Positions 1 through 9,145 of a DNA stretch of 64,000 nt are shown here, in pieces. The stretch comes from Planctomycetaceae bacterium (GTDB lineage Bacteria; Planctomycetota; Planctomycetia; Pirellulales; Pirellulaceae): the NCBI GenBank assembly GCA_002709225.1, contig PAQH01000010.1, forward strand, positions 1-64,000, given 5' to 3'. The notes under the pieces are model-generated. The model saw only the letters and a list, made by a program, of their open reading frames with translations. It made no database searches and had not been told where the DNA came from. Position numbers and translations under genes: made by a program. How positions within the stretch are numbered: the stretch's first letter is position 1; every line of letters begins with the position of its first letter.

Positions 1-45
1 CAACGTCCTCAGGATCAACGTCCTCAGGATCAACGTCCTCAGGAT
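1..45. repeat. 15-bp tandem repeat, three copies
   Basis: The unit caacgtcctcaggat occurs three times exactly, in frame, coding Gln-Arg-Pro-Gln-Asp each time. It starts at the window edge, so more copies may lie upstream. Confidence 0.9.
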
Positions 46-1104
46 CTAGACCGTCGCGGCCGCGAACGCGACCGGCGCCCGCCGAGCTTGATCCTACAGT
101 CTTTGGACACCAACCGAGACGGCCAACTATCTCCGGCAGAAGTGGCGGCGGCAACCGAGAAATTACAGAAACTGGATCGTGATGGAAACGGGCGTTTAAG
201 CGCTGACGAACTGGCAGCCCCACGCGATCGCCGAGAGCGGGACCATGCGCGCCCCGACGGTCGTCGACGGGGCCCCACCGAAGCGGAGGGGCCCCCGCGG
301 CGTCCAGGACGCGAACCAGACTCGCGCGATTCAGATAATACTGGCGAACGTTTCATCCAACGACTGATGGCCTTCGATGACAACAAAGACGGACAACTCA
401 GCAAAGAAGAACTGCCGGAACGGATGCAACGAATCCTGGAAAGACACGATCGAGACGAGAATGGCAAATTAGATCGTACCGAACTGCAAAACATGGCGGT
501 CGAGGCAAGTCGTCGCTCTGGCCGCGGAGGATTTGGTGGCCGCGACCGCGGACGATTTGGCGGTGGCCGTGGGGGATTTGGCGGTGGCCGTGAGCGTGGC
601 GGATTCGGTGGCCGCCCCGGTGGACGTGAGGGAGCCAGGGGATTCGGCCCACCTGACGAAGGCCGGCGCGCTCCGCGTGGATTCGATGCTCCCGAAGGTG
701 GTCGTGGATTTGGACGACCGGACGAAGGACGACGGGGCCCCGGCGGACGTTTTGGGGGGGGACCGCCGGATCCCGAGCAGTTTGTGGAACGCGCCCTTGA
801 ATTCGATGCGAACAAGGACGGAAAACTGGACCGTGATGAACTGCGAAAACTGGCCGAGGGTATGTCACAGCGTTTCGGTCCCGGCGGTTTTGGGGGTCGC
901 CCGAGCGGCCGTGAACGAGGTGGATTCGGTGGTCGCGTTCGGGGTGGTTTTGAGGGTCGGGAGAATCAGGGACGAGGCAACGCGCGTCCACGCCGCCCCG
1001 CTCCAGATGGCGTCACCCCAGCGCCAAGTGAAAACAACAACGAGAAACGCGACGCGGGGACCAAAAACCGACAGAAAACGGAAAACCAGAGCGACGACAC
1101 TTAG
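1..1104 (+). CDS. EF-hand protein with Gly/Arg-rich linkers, 5' end cut by window
   Basis: The frame is open from base 1 (367 codons to the stop), so the N-terminus lies outside the window; a TTG at 88 is a weak internal alternative. Five EF-hand-like calcium loops are visible, the first at nt 106-141 (DTNRDGQLSPAE), then DRDGNGRLSADE, DDNKDGQLSKEE, DRDENGKLDRTE, and a last one near nt 808 (DANKDGKLDRDE). Between loops four and five, and after the fifth, lie long disordered stretches rich in GGFGGR/RGRFGGG. The tail is basic and Pro/Arg-rich. EF-hand pairs bind calcium; the Gly/Arg segments are low complexity of unknown role. Secreted EF-hand proteins of this kind are common in planctomycetes, but the signal peptide cannot be checked here. 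A strong terminator follows. Confidence 0.8.
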   Translation, partial: QRPQDQRPQDQRPQDLDRRGRERDRRPPSLILQSLDTNRDGQLSPAEVAAATEKLQKLDRDGNGRLSADELAAPRDRRERDHARPDGRRRGPTEAEGPPRRPGREPDSRDSDNTGERFIQRLMAFDDNKDGQLSKEELPERMQRILERHDRDENGKLDRTELQNMAVEASRRSGRGGFGGRDRGRFGGGRGGFGGGRERGGFGGRPGGREGARGFGPPDEGRRAPRGFDAPEGGRGFGRPDEGRRGPGGRFGGGPPDPEQFVERALEFDANKDGKLDRDELRKLAEGMSQRFGPGGFGGRPSGRERGGFGGRVRGGFEGRENQGRGNARPRRPAPDGVTPAPSENNNEKRDAGTKNRQKTENQSDDT

Positions 1105-1205
1105 GACGGGCGCAGACGCTAGTTCTTTGCCCCGAGCCAGGGCGGCCAACCAGGGCATTGGCAAAACCGTGTCCAAACGACGAGACTGCGATGGTTTCAC
1201 CAACC

Positions 1206-1233
1206 CGGCGCCCTGAACGGCGCCGTTTTTTTT
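1206..1233 (+). terminator. Rho-independent terminator after the EF-hand gene
   Basis: A perfect 7-bp GC stem (cggcgcc at 1206-1212, ggcgccg at 1219-1225) with a 6-nt loop ctgaac is followed directly by eight T residues (1226-1233). It sits 100 bp after the stop codon at 1104. Confidence 0.85.
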
Positions 1234-1324
1234 GTTGAGGCACGGTCTCGGCGCAGGAGCGTCCCCGTTTCTTTGTCTTCTCACAGGCTTAGGACCAACC
1301 AGATCAGTTCCCGGAGGCAGACAA

Positions 1325-1353
1325 TTGACGTCTGCCAGTAACTATCCTAGGAT
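1325..1353 (+). promoter_or_regulatory. candidate sigma70-type promoter for the PPIase gene
   Basis: TTGACG at 1325-1330 and TAGGAT at 1348-1353 are separated by 17 bp, close to the -35/-10 consensus. It lies between the terminator and the PPIase gene and would give a leader of about 180 nt. The rest of the 1105-1538 gap shows only this, the terminator and the repeat at 1427-1490. Confidence 0.4.
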
Positions 1354-1426
1354 CGACGGTCGGCGGCACGTGAAGCTGGTACACCGGTTGACGGAAAACC
1401 GGCCACGACACCTGCCGACATCCTAC

Positions 1427-1490
1427 ATCCACTGACACAATCTGGCTAATCCACTGACACAATCTGGCCTAATCCACTGAAACAAACTGG
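1427..1490. repeat. 22-23 bp imperfect tandem repeat, three copies, in the PPIase leader
   Basis: The unit atccactgacacaatctgg occurs at 1427 and 1449, and as a variant (two substitutions) at 1472. The array ends about 50 bp before the PPIase start codon, inside the likely 5' leader. Confidence 0.85.
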
Positions 1491-1538
1491 AAACGCGCGG
1501 TTGTCGCGACTGCCCATCTCACACCCGAGGATATTTCG

Positions 1539-2594
1539 ATGCGAACTCACCTGAAACGTCTGGGAACCCGTTTTCTCGTATTGACCCTCGGACTGCTCGC
1601 GGGATCAGCGGCGGCACAAGAAAAGAAAGCCCCTGAAACCCAAGCGCCTAAGCAAGGGATCTTTGCCGAATTTGATACCAGCAAAGGCAAAATCATTGTC
1701 CAGCTGGAGTATGAAAAAACACCGATCACGGTAGCCAATTTCATCGGTCTGGCCGAAGGCACCAGAAACTCAAACAAAAAAGGAAAGCCGTTTTACGACG
1801 GACTCATTTTCCACCGCGTGATCGCTGACTTCATGATCCAGGGTGGCTGCCCTCTGGGCACCGGGACCGGTGACCCTGGCTACAAATTCATCGACGAATT
1901 TGATTCTTCACTACGCCACAGCGGGCCGGGCATTCTCTCGATGGCAAATTCCGGTCCCAGCAGTAATGGCAGCCAGTTCTTCATTACCCACAAGGCGACG
2001 CCTTGGCTGGACGACAAACACAGCGTATTTGGTCACGTGACAGAGGGACAGGATATCGTCGACAAGATCCAAAAAGGCGACAAGATCAAGACGGTGAAGA
2101 TCTTGCGAGTCGGTGACAAAGCGAAGAAGTTCAAGTCGGATCAGGCAGCGTTTGACATGCTGGTGAAAACCAAACCCCAGCGCGACATCGCAAAACGCGA
2201 GAAACAACTGGCAACTTTCCTGGCCACGTTGACCAAGAAGTACCCGGGCAAAAAGCTCCAGACCAGCAAACTCGGAGTGAAGTACCTGGTGCTCAAGCCG
2301 GGCAGCGGTGAAAAGGCTGGCAAGAACAAACTCGTGCAGGCACATTACACCGGCTCGTTTCCAGGGGGAAAGAAGTTCGACAGCTCTCGCGATCGTGGCA
2401 AACCGTTGGAATTCACCGTCGGCGTTGGAAGAGTAATCGCTGGCTGGGACGAGGCACTCTCTGACATGAAAGTCGGGGAACAGCGGATTCTCGTCATCCC
2501 ACCGGAACTGGCCTACGGAAAACGCGGTGCGGGAAACGTGATTCCACCCAACGCCACGTTGGTCTTCGATGTGGAGCTCGTGACGGTAAAATAA
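1539..2594 (+). CDS. secreted peptidyl-prolyl isomerase, cyclophilin-FKBP fusion
   Basis: 351 residues. A signal peptide (basic start, then a Leu-rich core, cleavage near AAAQ at about residue 26) points to export. Residues 40-195 are a cyclophilin domain with FHRVI, MIQGG, SMAN and SQFFIT motifs; FHR, Q and F are typical active-site residues. Residues 265-350 are an FKBP domain with [21 protein letters not shown] and a PPELAYG stretch before an IPPN loop. Both families isomerise peptidyl-proline bonds, so the protein is a probable envelope foldase with two different catalytic domains in one chain. The ATG at 1539 follows GAGGAT at a good distance. No operon partner on this strand is visible. 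Confidence 0.9.
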   Translation: MRTHLKRLGTRFLVLTLGLLAGSAAAQEKKAPETQAPKQGIFAEFDTSKGKIIVQLEYEKTPITVANFIGLAEGTRNSNKKGKPFYDGLIFHRVIADFMIQGGCPLGTGTGDPGYKFIDEFDSSLRHSGPGILSMANSGPSSNGSQFFITHKATPWLDDKHSVFGHVTEGQDIVDKIQKGDKIKTVKILRVGDKAKKFKSDQAAFDMLVKTKPQRDIAKREKQLATFLATLTKKYPGKKLQTSKLGVKYLVLKPGSGEKAGKNKLVQAHYTGSFPGGKKFDSSRDRGKPLEFTVGVGRVIAGWDEALSDMKVGEQRILVIPPELAYGKRGAGNVIPPNATLVFDVELVTVK

Positions 2595-2626
2595 TCAACC
2601 GACACGGCGCGGTTTACGTGGTCGTT

Positions 2627-3841
2627 TCAGCGACTCACGTCAGGACTTTGCCGCTGCCGGGAGCGGAGTGCTTCGATTCGCCCTTCCTGCAAAATCGGCA
2701 AATACCGATTGGGAATAGCGAGAATGAAGCAGGCCACGGCCGTACCATATAGTTGACCTGGCTTGCCGCCGACGCGCCCTCCTCCGCGGGCGCCGACATC
2801 GCGCCAACTCCCATGTCGTGTAGGATCTCGCGCACTTCGTATCTGAGTTGCGACAAGGTGGTCGCGGAGCTGCGGATAGTTCCGTTTCCACACGTCCCCA
2901 CTCACCTGGTAAAGCGCCTGTCCCACATAGTACAGGGTATATGCATCGAACGGCATCTTGCCGTCACGTCGCGAGGATGGGGCGACACGGCCTATCGCCT
3001 CTTCCAGCACGCGCGTATTCTTGACAATGCGCCAGTCGTCGTATTGGCCGAACTCCTGCAGGCAAACGACACCCGCAGCCGCCATTGCGGTGGTACCCCC
3101 ACCGCCCCCTTTACCGTAAGCAAATTGGCCAGGTCCCTCGCGCTGTTCCGCCTCTGGCGCCCCACGTTTTCCATTCTTGGGAGCGTAGTGCTCACGCACA
3201 CTACGCAAGGCCAAGGAAACCACCTCGGGGGGCACTCGCAGCCCACTATCCATTGCACTACGTAACGCTTTGGCCTGCATGACCACCAAACTCAAGTCAT
3301 GCCCACTCGTTTTGCGCCGGGCATGATAGTCCCACCCACCATCATCGCATTGCGTATTGACAATCAACTTGAGAGCCCGATCGAGAACCCGGGTAAGCTT
3401 CTGATCCTGGCTTGTATTCGTCCCATGCGCTTGACCGAGCACAAATGTCGCCAACCCATGGTTATACATATCACGCTGCGAATTCGAGATATTCAACAGG
3501 CCGGATGGACGCGCATTGTCAACTAGATAGTCAATTGATTTCTGCAGTACCGGTCCGTATTTGCCACGACCTGGGGCGTGCCCATCAGCCAAGAATGCCA
3601 AGACACCCATACTCACGAGGCCTAGATCATTGGACCCCCAATTTCCTTCTGCGCCCTGGTTAGCCGCCAGCCAACGCAAACCCGCCTGCAACGCCTTTTC
3701 ACTTGCAGCGGTAATCTCCCAATCTTCGGTTTGAGAGAGAACAGGGCATACCGGAACAGCCAAGATGAACCCGCACAACACGCCGTAAAACCAGCCGTAA
3801 TCCTTGCTCACCAAGGGTAAACCATCGTGCTTAGTCTTCAT
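2627..3841 (-). CDS. secreted prenyltransferase/squalene-cyclase-fold repeat protein
   Basis: 404 residues. An N-terminal hydrophobic segment (about residues 16-36, ending PVLSQ) looks like a signal peptide. The body has QW-like repeats of the alpha/alpha toroid fold, for example WLAANQGAEGNWGS and NTQCDDGGWDYHAR, and a Gly-rich GKGGGGGTTAMAAAG turn. No DXDD cyclase motif is seen, so terpene cyclase activity is not claimed; planctomycetes carry many secreted proteins of this fold with unknown roles. The ATG at 3841 lies inside the end of the upstream 1338-residue gene (11-bp overlap), which argues for translational coupling and a shared function. Confidence 0.8.
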   Translation of the reverse strand: MKTKHDGLPLVSKDYGWFYGVLCGFILAVPVCPVLSQTEDWEITAASEKALQAGLRWLAANQGAEGNWGSNDLGLVSMGVLAFLADGHAPGRGKYGPVLQKSIDYLVDNARPSGLLNISNSQRDMYNHGLATFVLGQAHGTNTSQDQKLTRVLDRALKLIVNTQCDDGGWDYHARRKTSGHDLSLVVMQAKALRSAMDSGLRVPPEVVSLALRSVREHYAPKNGKRGAPEAEQREGPGQFAYGKGGGGGTTAMAAAGVVCLQEFGQYDDWRIVKNTRVLEEAIGRVAPSSRRDGKMPFDAYTLYYVGQALYQVSGDVWKRNYPQLRDHLVATQIRSARDPTRHGSWRDVGARGGGRVGGKPGQLYGTAVACFILAIPNRYLPILQEGRIEALRSRQRQSPDVSR

Positions 3842-6800
3842 GCGGCTTGCTCTCTTGTGGTTGTGGTGGAACCTCGAGAAGCCGCGGTTTCAACTCCACC
3901 AGGTCACGGTGCGGATCGTTGGGTCCGCGCCCGACAAAGGCCCACCATGCCTTACCCGCTTTCCACAGCGGTCCCATTCTGGGATCCGGGTCGACCAGAT
4001 CCGTTAACAACCAGGCTTTGGCCCGCCGCCCACTCAAGGCATCGTAACAGGACAATCTCGGTTGAAACCAATTGGGTGGATCACCTGTCTCCTGACGCGA
4101 AGTAACCAGCACATGGTTGTCTTCGAGACATGCCGCCGATAACCAGGGCCCGTCCCGATGGTGCCACTGCAACGAACCATCGCGCATCGACCGTGACCCA
4201 ACGCCCATCCGAGTCTGGTAAATCACGCACTCATTGACGTGTCCGATCCAACGTACCAGATCAGGCTCAACCCAGCGGTGGTGCAACCGACCACTGGCGA
4301 GATCCACGCATTCCACTTCCGCTGCACCTGGTTGCGTGAGCAGCAGGCGGTCGCCAACCGGCAACGGCGGTTGAAAGTACTGGCGCACCCAGCCAGGCTC
4401 CAAGCGAACTGGTACCAGCACATGACGCCGCAACCAGCTCAGCGCACCGCTCGCATCTAACCGAAAGGTGACTCCTGCGGTGCTTGCCACAATTCCATCT
4501 GGCAAGTCAACTAACTCGCAATACCGCACATCCTTCCATAAATCGCGAACGCGCAGCAGGTCGTGCTGCCTGGTCACGCCACCAGTACGAGGATCCAAGA
4601 CCAGCAATCGCAAGTCCAACTGATGTGGCCCGGCGGGTCGGGTCTGCAACACCCACAATTCCCGTGATTTCAACAGCGGATCCGAAACAAACCAAACATC
4701 TCTTGGTAGTTCTCGCGTCCAAACCAGACTCCCGTCGGACTTATCCAGACAAACCAAAACAGGAGACGGCCTGTATAATAGCCGGACAAACAGACGCTGT
4801 TCCGCTACGCAGGGACGCATCCGGGTCAAGGACCAGTCTCGTGAACGAAACGGCCGTTTGTCTGCCAGTGTTTCGTTCCGCCACATGCGCTGTCCTGATC
4901 GCAAGTCATAAGTAGCGACATGAAAACGATTACTTACATACAGAATCTGACCTTCGACGGCGGTCGCCAATTGGCGATCAGCCCAGGGCACACCTAAACG
5001 TGTAACCTCCGGAGTCACCTGCTGTTGTGGCAAATCACCCGCAGGCCCGTCGAACCGACTCCGCGAGACCGCTGCCAGCGATGTCGGAAAGGACGTCTTC
5101 GGGAGCTGAGCAGTGGCCCGCTGTGAGTGCCGTGGCACACGGCCAGCAAGTTCCTCAGCCAGGTCCTCCAACTCGCTTGGCTCGAGTCTCATCTGGCCGA
5201 TTTGGACTGCCGTTTTCAGGGGTGTTCCGTCAGCAGAACCTCGCAGCGCCCGCGTCAACCGCAAACATGCTTCCAAACGTGGACGAGCAGTTTCATCGGC
5301 ATCGGCAAGAGCCTGTCGATAGTCCATCTCCGCCGCCACAAACAACCCATTGATCAACGCGCGATCCCCCAGCCAACGATATCCGGCGACCGCTCCTGAA
5401 GTACCGGGAAATTGCTCGACAACTCGGCGCACCATCGATTGCTGATTGGCGTTCATTGCCTCTTCAAGTCGCAAACGAATTAGGTCTCCATGTTGCTCAT
5501 TCAATGTTTGCGCCAAACCTGGAACTTGCCGACAGAGCAGTCGCAGCGACAAGGGCAACGATACCCACAAGTTCCTGTCTTCCGGATCAGGCGCCAAACC
5601 GTCGAGTCTCTGCAAATCGAGCTTTGCCAGCCACTCTGACGCATCTGCCAACGCACCGTCCGTGACAAGCGCATGCAACTCTGCAAGTGCGTTGTAGGTC
5701 TCACGGTGAACATCCACTACCAGTGGGTGCTCCCAGTCACGCGGAATCCTAACGCTTGGCTCACCTGTGGCCTGGTGCAACAGCTGTCCCCCGGCATGTG
5801 CCTGACTCCAGGCCAGCCAGTCCTTCTCCTGCAGCGTGCCAGCCGTGCGATCAAATTCCGCTCGCTGGATCACCGCCAACACACGATCTGCCGTTCGGGC
5901 ACTCATCTCGTGCAACAACTCGTTGCGTAGGGATCCAAATCGCGTGACCTGAAACTCTCCACTGGCGACGACGGGCAGCCGCAGCAGAGCTTGTCTCACC
6001 AGGCGATATGGTTCAGCCCCCTGTACACGCGACCAATCCTCCGCCAAACGATGAAATCGATCGACCATCGCAACGAGACGGTGGGACTCGCTCATGTCGA
6101 GTAGCTTCATCGCGGTTTGCAGGGTTTGGAATCGACTCCGATTCTCAACCCCGCTGGTCATTAACCAATCGAGCACAAGCTCCATCAGCTGATTCGCGTA
6201 GGGAACGGTCGAGTCATTCCGCAATGTGCGCAATGCACAGGCCGCGCCCCAATCTTCTGCAGCGACCGCTGGTGGGCGAGCCTGCGCGATCAATGCCTTC
6301 CAGTCCTGCAGCTGCGTTAGGTCATCAAGCTCAAGTTTCTTCACTGCCTCGTCAAGCGAAGCAAACATGTCCAATCCCGGCAAAAGGCGGGAAGTAACGC
6401 GGCGGACCGATACGTTTTTCGTGGTACTTTCTGCTGGGACCACGAAACCGACAGTGACCAGCTGCGCGCTCTCAAGTGGAACTCTTCCCAGGCTCAGCCA
6501 ATGCACACCATCGCGACTCACCCAAGCGCGGACTCCCCCGCAACCCACTAGAAAACGCACCCACTGTGGCGGTTGCGGATGCCTGGAGACAACTTTGTTC
6601 CTGGGAGATGTCGCGGCGACCTGAGCCGCTGTCGTGGGAGCGGCATGCCTGAATTGCGCACCGGCCGCATTCTCGCCAGGTGGAAGCAGGCGAACAACAC
6701 AACGCGGGCTCCCTCGGCTTCCACCCAGGAAAACACCAAGGCCGGCATGCGCATTCACTAATTCGACAAGCACTTCCGTCAGGCCTACCGTCGGCAGCGC

Positions 6801-7847
6801 TGCCCACACCGCGTCACCTTGTCCGGCGGATAGCGTTGTGAACCCACCCGGATCAACTTCAGTCCGTTGGCCACCCGTCCAACGCAGCGTTTCCAAGGGC
6901 AGAGACTGCCTTGTGTCTGCAGGGTCAGGCTCAGCCAGCGGTCCCCCTTGACTGCGCAGCAGGTCTAGCCCTCGCATCACGGCCGAACCGTTCATGTAGA
7001 CGTCACGAGGCTCACCTTGCATCGGCACTTGCAACAGAACTGTTTGCCCACAACTGAGAACCAAATAGCCGCCGCGGTAACGTAATGCGAGCGGCTGCCC
7101 ACTTGACACCTCGCGTCGCAGCCAGCGTCCTTCATCGCGTACCACGAGCTGCCGAAACGATGGGTCACTCTGTCCTTCCGCGCGCTGCAGCAGGTAGCCT
7201 TCCCACCCTCCCTTATCCCCACTTCTATAGACCAAACTTGCACCGGTCAGTCCGGACCAGGCTCGTAACGCAAATTGATTCAATCGCTCGAATCCCAGGC
7301 GCAAGGTAACGTCGGACCGCAACGGCGGCCGCAAACGAACACGGCCCTGCAATGCCACGTGATGTGCTGTATCGCCCTCAACAGCGGTTAACGCCGGAAC
7401 TCCTTCACCCAAATCTTCCAACCAATCCGACATCCATTCCACAGGGTCACTATCGGAAAACGCCCTCATTGGTGCAAAACAGATCGAACGATAGTCGGCC
7501 GGAGCACTCTGGTCATCAAGTATCTCATGCCACCGGAATCTGGGGGACGCTGCTCGTCCCGTTGCCGACGACGCCACCGCCGGCGCGGCCGGTACTGACC
7601 GGCTTCCCCCGTCCTGCGGCGATGCGTCCGATAGAGCTGCTTCGTCCCCGGCTACAGCTGGTGGCTCTGGAGGTCGCTCTAGAGCCACCTCGTGTTCGTC
7701 ATCGGTCAGGGGTTGTGGACGTTCACGAACGGTTTCGTTACCGCGTCGAAATTCCCAGGGACCAACCCAGTGGAATCCCCAAACAAGTAACAGCATTACC
7801 GCTGCCAGTTTTCCAAATCGCGTCAATCCTGGACTCGGACGGATCAC
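3831..7847 (-). CDS. giant membrane-anchored PQQ-type propeller protein
   Basis: 1338 residues from a GTG start with GAGG upstream. A single N-terminal membrane helix (about residues 13-30) is followed by an acidic, Pro-rich linker. Residues 150-480 look like beta-rich, lectin-like domains. The middle (about 490-920) is helical, with regularly spaced Leu/Ala. From about 940 to the end there are blades of a PQQ-type propeller (LYVSNRFHVATYDLRSGQRMW; LVCLDKSDGSLVWTREL; ECVDLASGRLHHRW). Such propellers usually act as scaffolds. The architecture resembles large planctomycete proteins (possibly DUF1583-like at the N side, not certain). It overlaps the toroid protein gene downstream, so the two probably work together in the envelope. 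Confidence 0.75.
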   Translation of the reverse strand: MIRPSPGLTRFGKLAAVMLLLVWGFHWVGPWEFRRGNETVRERPQPLTDDEHEVALERPPEPPAVAGDEAALSDASPQDGGSRSVPAAPAVASSATGRAASPRFRWHEILDDQSAPADYRSICFAPMRAFSDSDPVEWMSDWLEDLGEGVPALTAVEGDTAHHVALQGRVRLRPPLRSDVTLRLGFERLNQFALRAWSGLTGASLVYRSGDKGGWEGYLLQRAEGQSDPSFRQLVVRDEGRWLRREVSSGQPLALRYRGGYLVLSCGQTVLLQVPMQGEPRDVYMNGSAVMRGLDLLRSQGGPLAEPDPADTRQSLPLETLRWTGGQRTEVDPGGFTTLSAGQGDAVWAALPTVGLTEVLVELVNAHAGLGVFLGGSRGSPRCVVRLLPPGENAAGAQFRHAAPTTAAQVAATSPRNKVVSRHPQPPQWVRFLVGCGGVRAWVSRDGVHWLSLGRVPLESAQLVTVGFVVPAESTTKNVSVRRVTSRLLPGLDMFASLDEAVKKLELDDLTQLQDWKALIAQARPPAVAAEDWGAACALRTLRNDSTVPYANQLMELVLDWLMTSGVENRSRFQTLQTAMKLLDMSESHRLVAMVDRFHRLAEDWSRVQGAEPYRLVRQALLRLPVVASGEFQVTRFGSLRNELLHEMSARTADRVLAVIQRAEFDRTAGTLQEKDWLAWSQAHAGGQLLHQATGEPSVRIPRDWEHPLVVDVHRETYNALAELHALVTDGALADASEWLAKLDLQRLDGLAPDPEDRNLWVSLPLSLRLLCRQVPGLAQTLNEQHGDLIRLRLEEAMNANQQSMVRRVVEQFPGTSGAVAGYRWLGDRALINGLFVAAEMDYRQALADADETARPRLEACLRLTRALRGSADGTPLKTAVQIGQMRLEPSELEDLAEELAGRVPRHSQRATAQLPKTSFPTSLAAVSRSRFDGPAGDLPQQQVTPEVTRLGVPWADRQLATAVEGQILYVSNRFHVATYDLRSGQRMWRNETLADKRPFRSRDWSLTRMRPCVAEQRLFVRLLYRPSPVLVCLDKSDGSLVWTRELPRDVWFVSDPLLKSRELWVLQTRPAGPHQLDLRLLVLDPRTGGVTRQHDLLRVRDLWKDVRYCELVDLPDGIVASTAGVTFRLDASGALSWLRRHVLVPVRLEPGWVRQYFQPPLPVGDRLLLTQPGAAEVECVDLASGRLHHRWVEPDLVRWIGHVNECVIYQTRMGVGSRSMRDGSLQWHHRDGPWLSAACLEDNHVLVTSRQETGDPPNWFQPRLSCYDALSGRRAKAWLLTDLVDPDPRMGPLWKAGKAWWAFVGRGPNDPHRDLVELKPRLLEVPPQPQESKPHED

Positions 7848-7972
7848 ACCAAGAAACCTCGGCTAGGAAGCCATCAAGCAGGACGCCGATCGATACCGTG
7901 CGCACCCAAGGAGCTGGATTTACTCGTGGTACCACAAAGCTGGAAACTCGCGTGTCCTCTTCAACTAGAGCT

Positions 7973-8536
7973 TTACGCATCCTTGAGCATACGCATGAAC
8001 TCTCTCATTAAAGCAGCATTGTCATGCCAGACTCGCGAGGTGACAAGATTACCGTCCAGGACCACTTCCTGGTCCACGTAGTTCGCCCCTCCCTGTTCAG
8101 CATCCAAAGCGCATTTGGCCACCGTCGTCACAGTCTTGCCTCGAATCACGTCGGCCGCGGTCAAGATCTCAATGCCATGGCAAACACAGGCGATCGGTTT
8201 CTCCGCCGCCGCCATCTCACTAGTAATCCGTAACAGGTCCTTGTCATAGCGGATGTATTCGGGGGCACGACCACCCGAGACGAACATCCCAGCATAATCC
8301 TCGGATCGCACGTCGGCGAATGCGACCTCTGCCTTGATGAAGTAGCCAGGTCGTTCCTGAGTAATATCCCAGGGAATACTGGAATCCGGAGGAATTTCGT
8401 GAAGTACCGTGTGATAAAGACGGGCCTCGGGACCAGCCACCACAACCTCATAGCCGTCTTCTTGCAATCGAAAAAACGGGTACAGCGTATCCATGGCTTC
8501 CGTGGCGTCGCCCAACGGCATCAAAACCTTGGCCAT
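7973..8536 (-). CDS. DJ-1/PfpI family protein (class I glutamine amidotransferase-like)
   Basis: 187 residues when started at the ATG 8536 (MAKVLMPLG), which has GAGG 10 nt upstream and matches the usual family start; an upstream frame extension of 24 codons is unlikely to be used. The nucleophile elbow is CVCHG, with the likely catalytic Cys119-His120, and VSGGRAPEY fits the conserved GG loop. Family members act as proteases, deglycases, chaperones or hydratases, so the substrate cannot be named. It is the last gene of the korAB/CBS run (84 bp after the second CBS gene), which suggests a maintenance or stress role linked to that oxygen-sensitive enzyme. Confidence 0.85.
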   Translation of the reverse strand: MAKVLMPLGDATEAMDTLYPFFRLQEDGYEVVVAGPEARLYHTVLHEIPPDSSIPWDITQERPGYFIKAEVAFADVRSEDYAGMFVSGGRAPEYIRYDKDLLRITSEMAAAEKPIACVCHGIEILTAADVIRGKTVTTVAKCALDAEQGGANYVDQEVVLDGNLVTSRVWHDNAALMREFMRMLKDA

Positions 8537-8620
8537 TTGACCATCCTCTGCAATTTGCGAAAGAAAGGGCCAGTCTGTCATTGCGGACCGGCCCCAACGA
8601 GACAGCACTTCCGACCCACA

Positions 8621-9145
8621 CTATACGTCAACCGCGCCCATCTTGTCGGCGAGATACCGCAGGATATCACGCACCGAGACAATTCCTACCGGGCGTCCCT
8701 GGTCATCAACAATAGGAACATGACGGTAACTTCCCAAATCCATACGTTGGACCGCAAATGCCACCTTGGAATCTGCCTCCAAAGTCTGCGGGTCGGAAGT
8801 CATATACTCGGAAACCGGATGGTCACGGAATGCGTCAACGTCAACATTTAACTTCTGCAGCGCGTCACGCTCACTGAAAATGCCGACCAGTTCCTGATTT
8901 TCCACCACAATCACACATCCAATTGACTGCGCAACGAGCTTCTGCAGAACTTCCCCCACCGGCGTCTGGGGAGTAACCGCGACAGGTAATTTAGGATCCA
9001 GCACGCCCACTCGATCATCGAGCAAACTGCGTTCAACATCCGTGGCAGGTTCCGCAAGATGCAGTGTCGTCAGCGACTGGCCGCACTGCTGACATTCATC
9101 GCTACCCTCGATATTTTCGAAACTGCAGTCGGGACATGAGATCAT
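8621..9145 (-). CDS. zinc-ribbon plus CBS-pair protein
   Basis: 174 residues. The N-terminus holds a zinc ribbon (CPDC...CQQC, about residues 3-21). Two CBS motifs follow, with VGIFSERDAL and VGIVSVRDIL as the signature ends. CBS pairs bind adenine nucleotides or SAM and regulate a partner. The ATG at 9145 overlaps the korB stop codon (ATGA), which is why I prefer it over the GTG four codons upstream. Being coupled to korB, it is a good candidate for a regulator or targeting factor of the oxidoreductase. The fusion of a metal-binding ribbon to CBS domains also allows a nucleic-acid or protein docking role. Confidence 0.85.
   Translation of the reverse strand: MISCPDCSFENIEGSDECQQCGQSLTTLHLAEPATDVERSLLDDRVGVLDPKLPVAVTPQTPVGEVLQKLVAQSIGCVIVVENQELVGIFSERDALQKLNVDVDAFRDHPVSEYMTSDPQTLEADSKVAFAVQRMDLGSYRHVPIVDDQGRPVGIVSVRDILRYLADKMGAVDV

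Noticed and set aside
39-815. Long minus-strand proline/arginine-rich frame opposite the EF-hand gene
   Set aside because: It is the mirror of the Gly/Arg-rich coding strand; the plus-strand frame has clear EF-hand loops.
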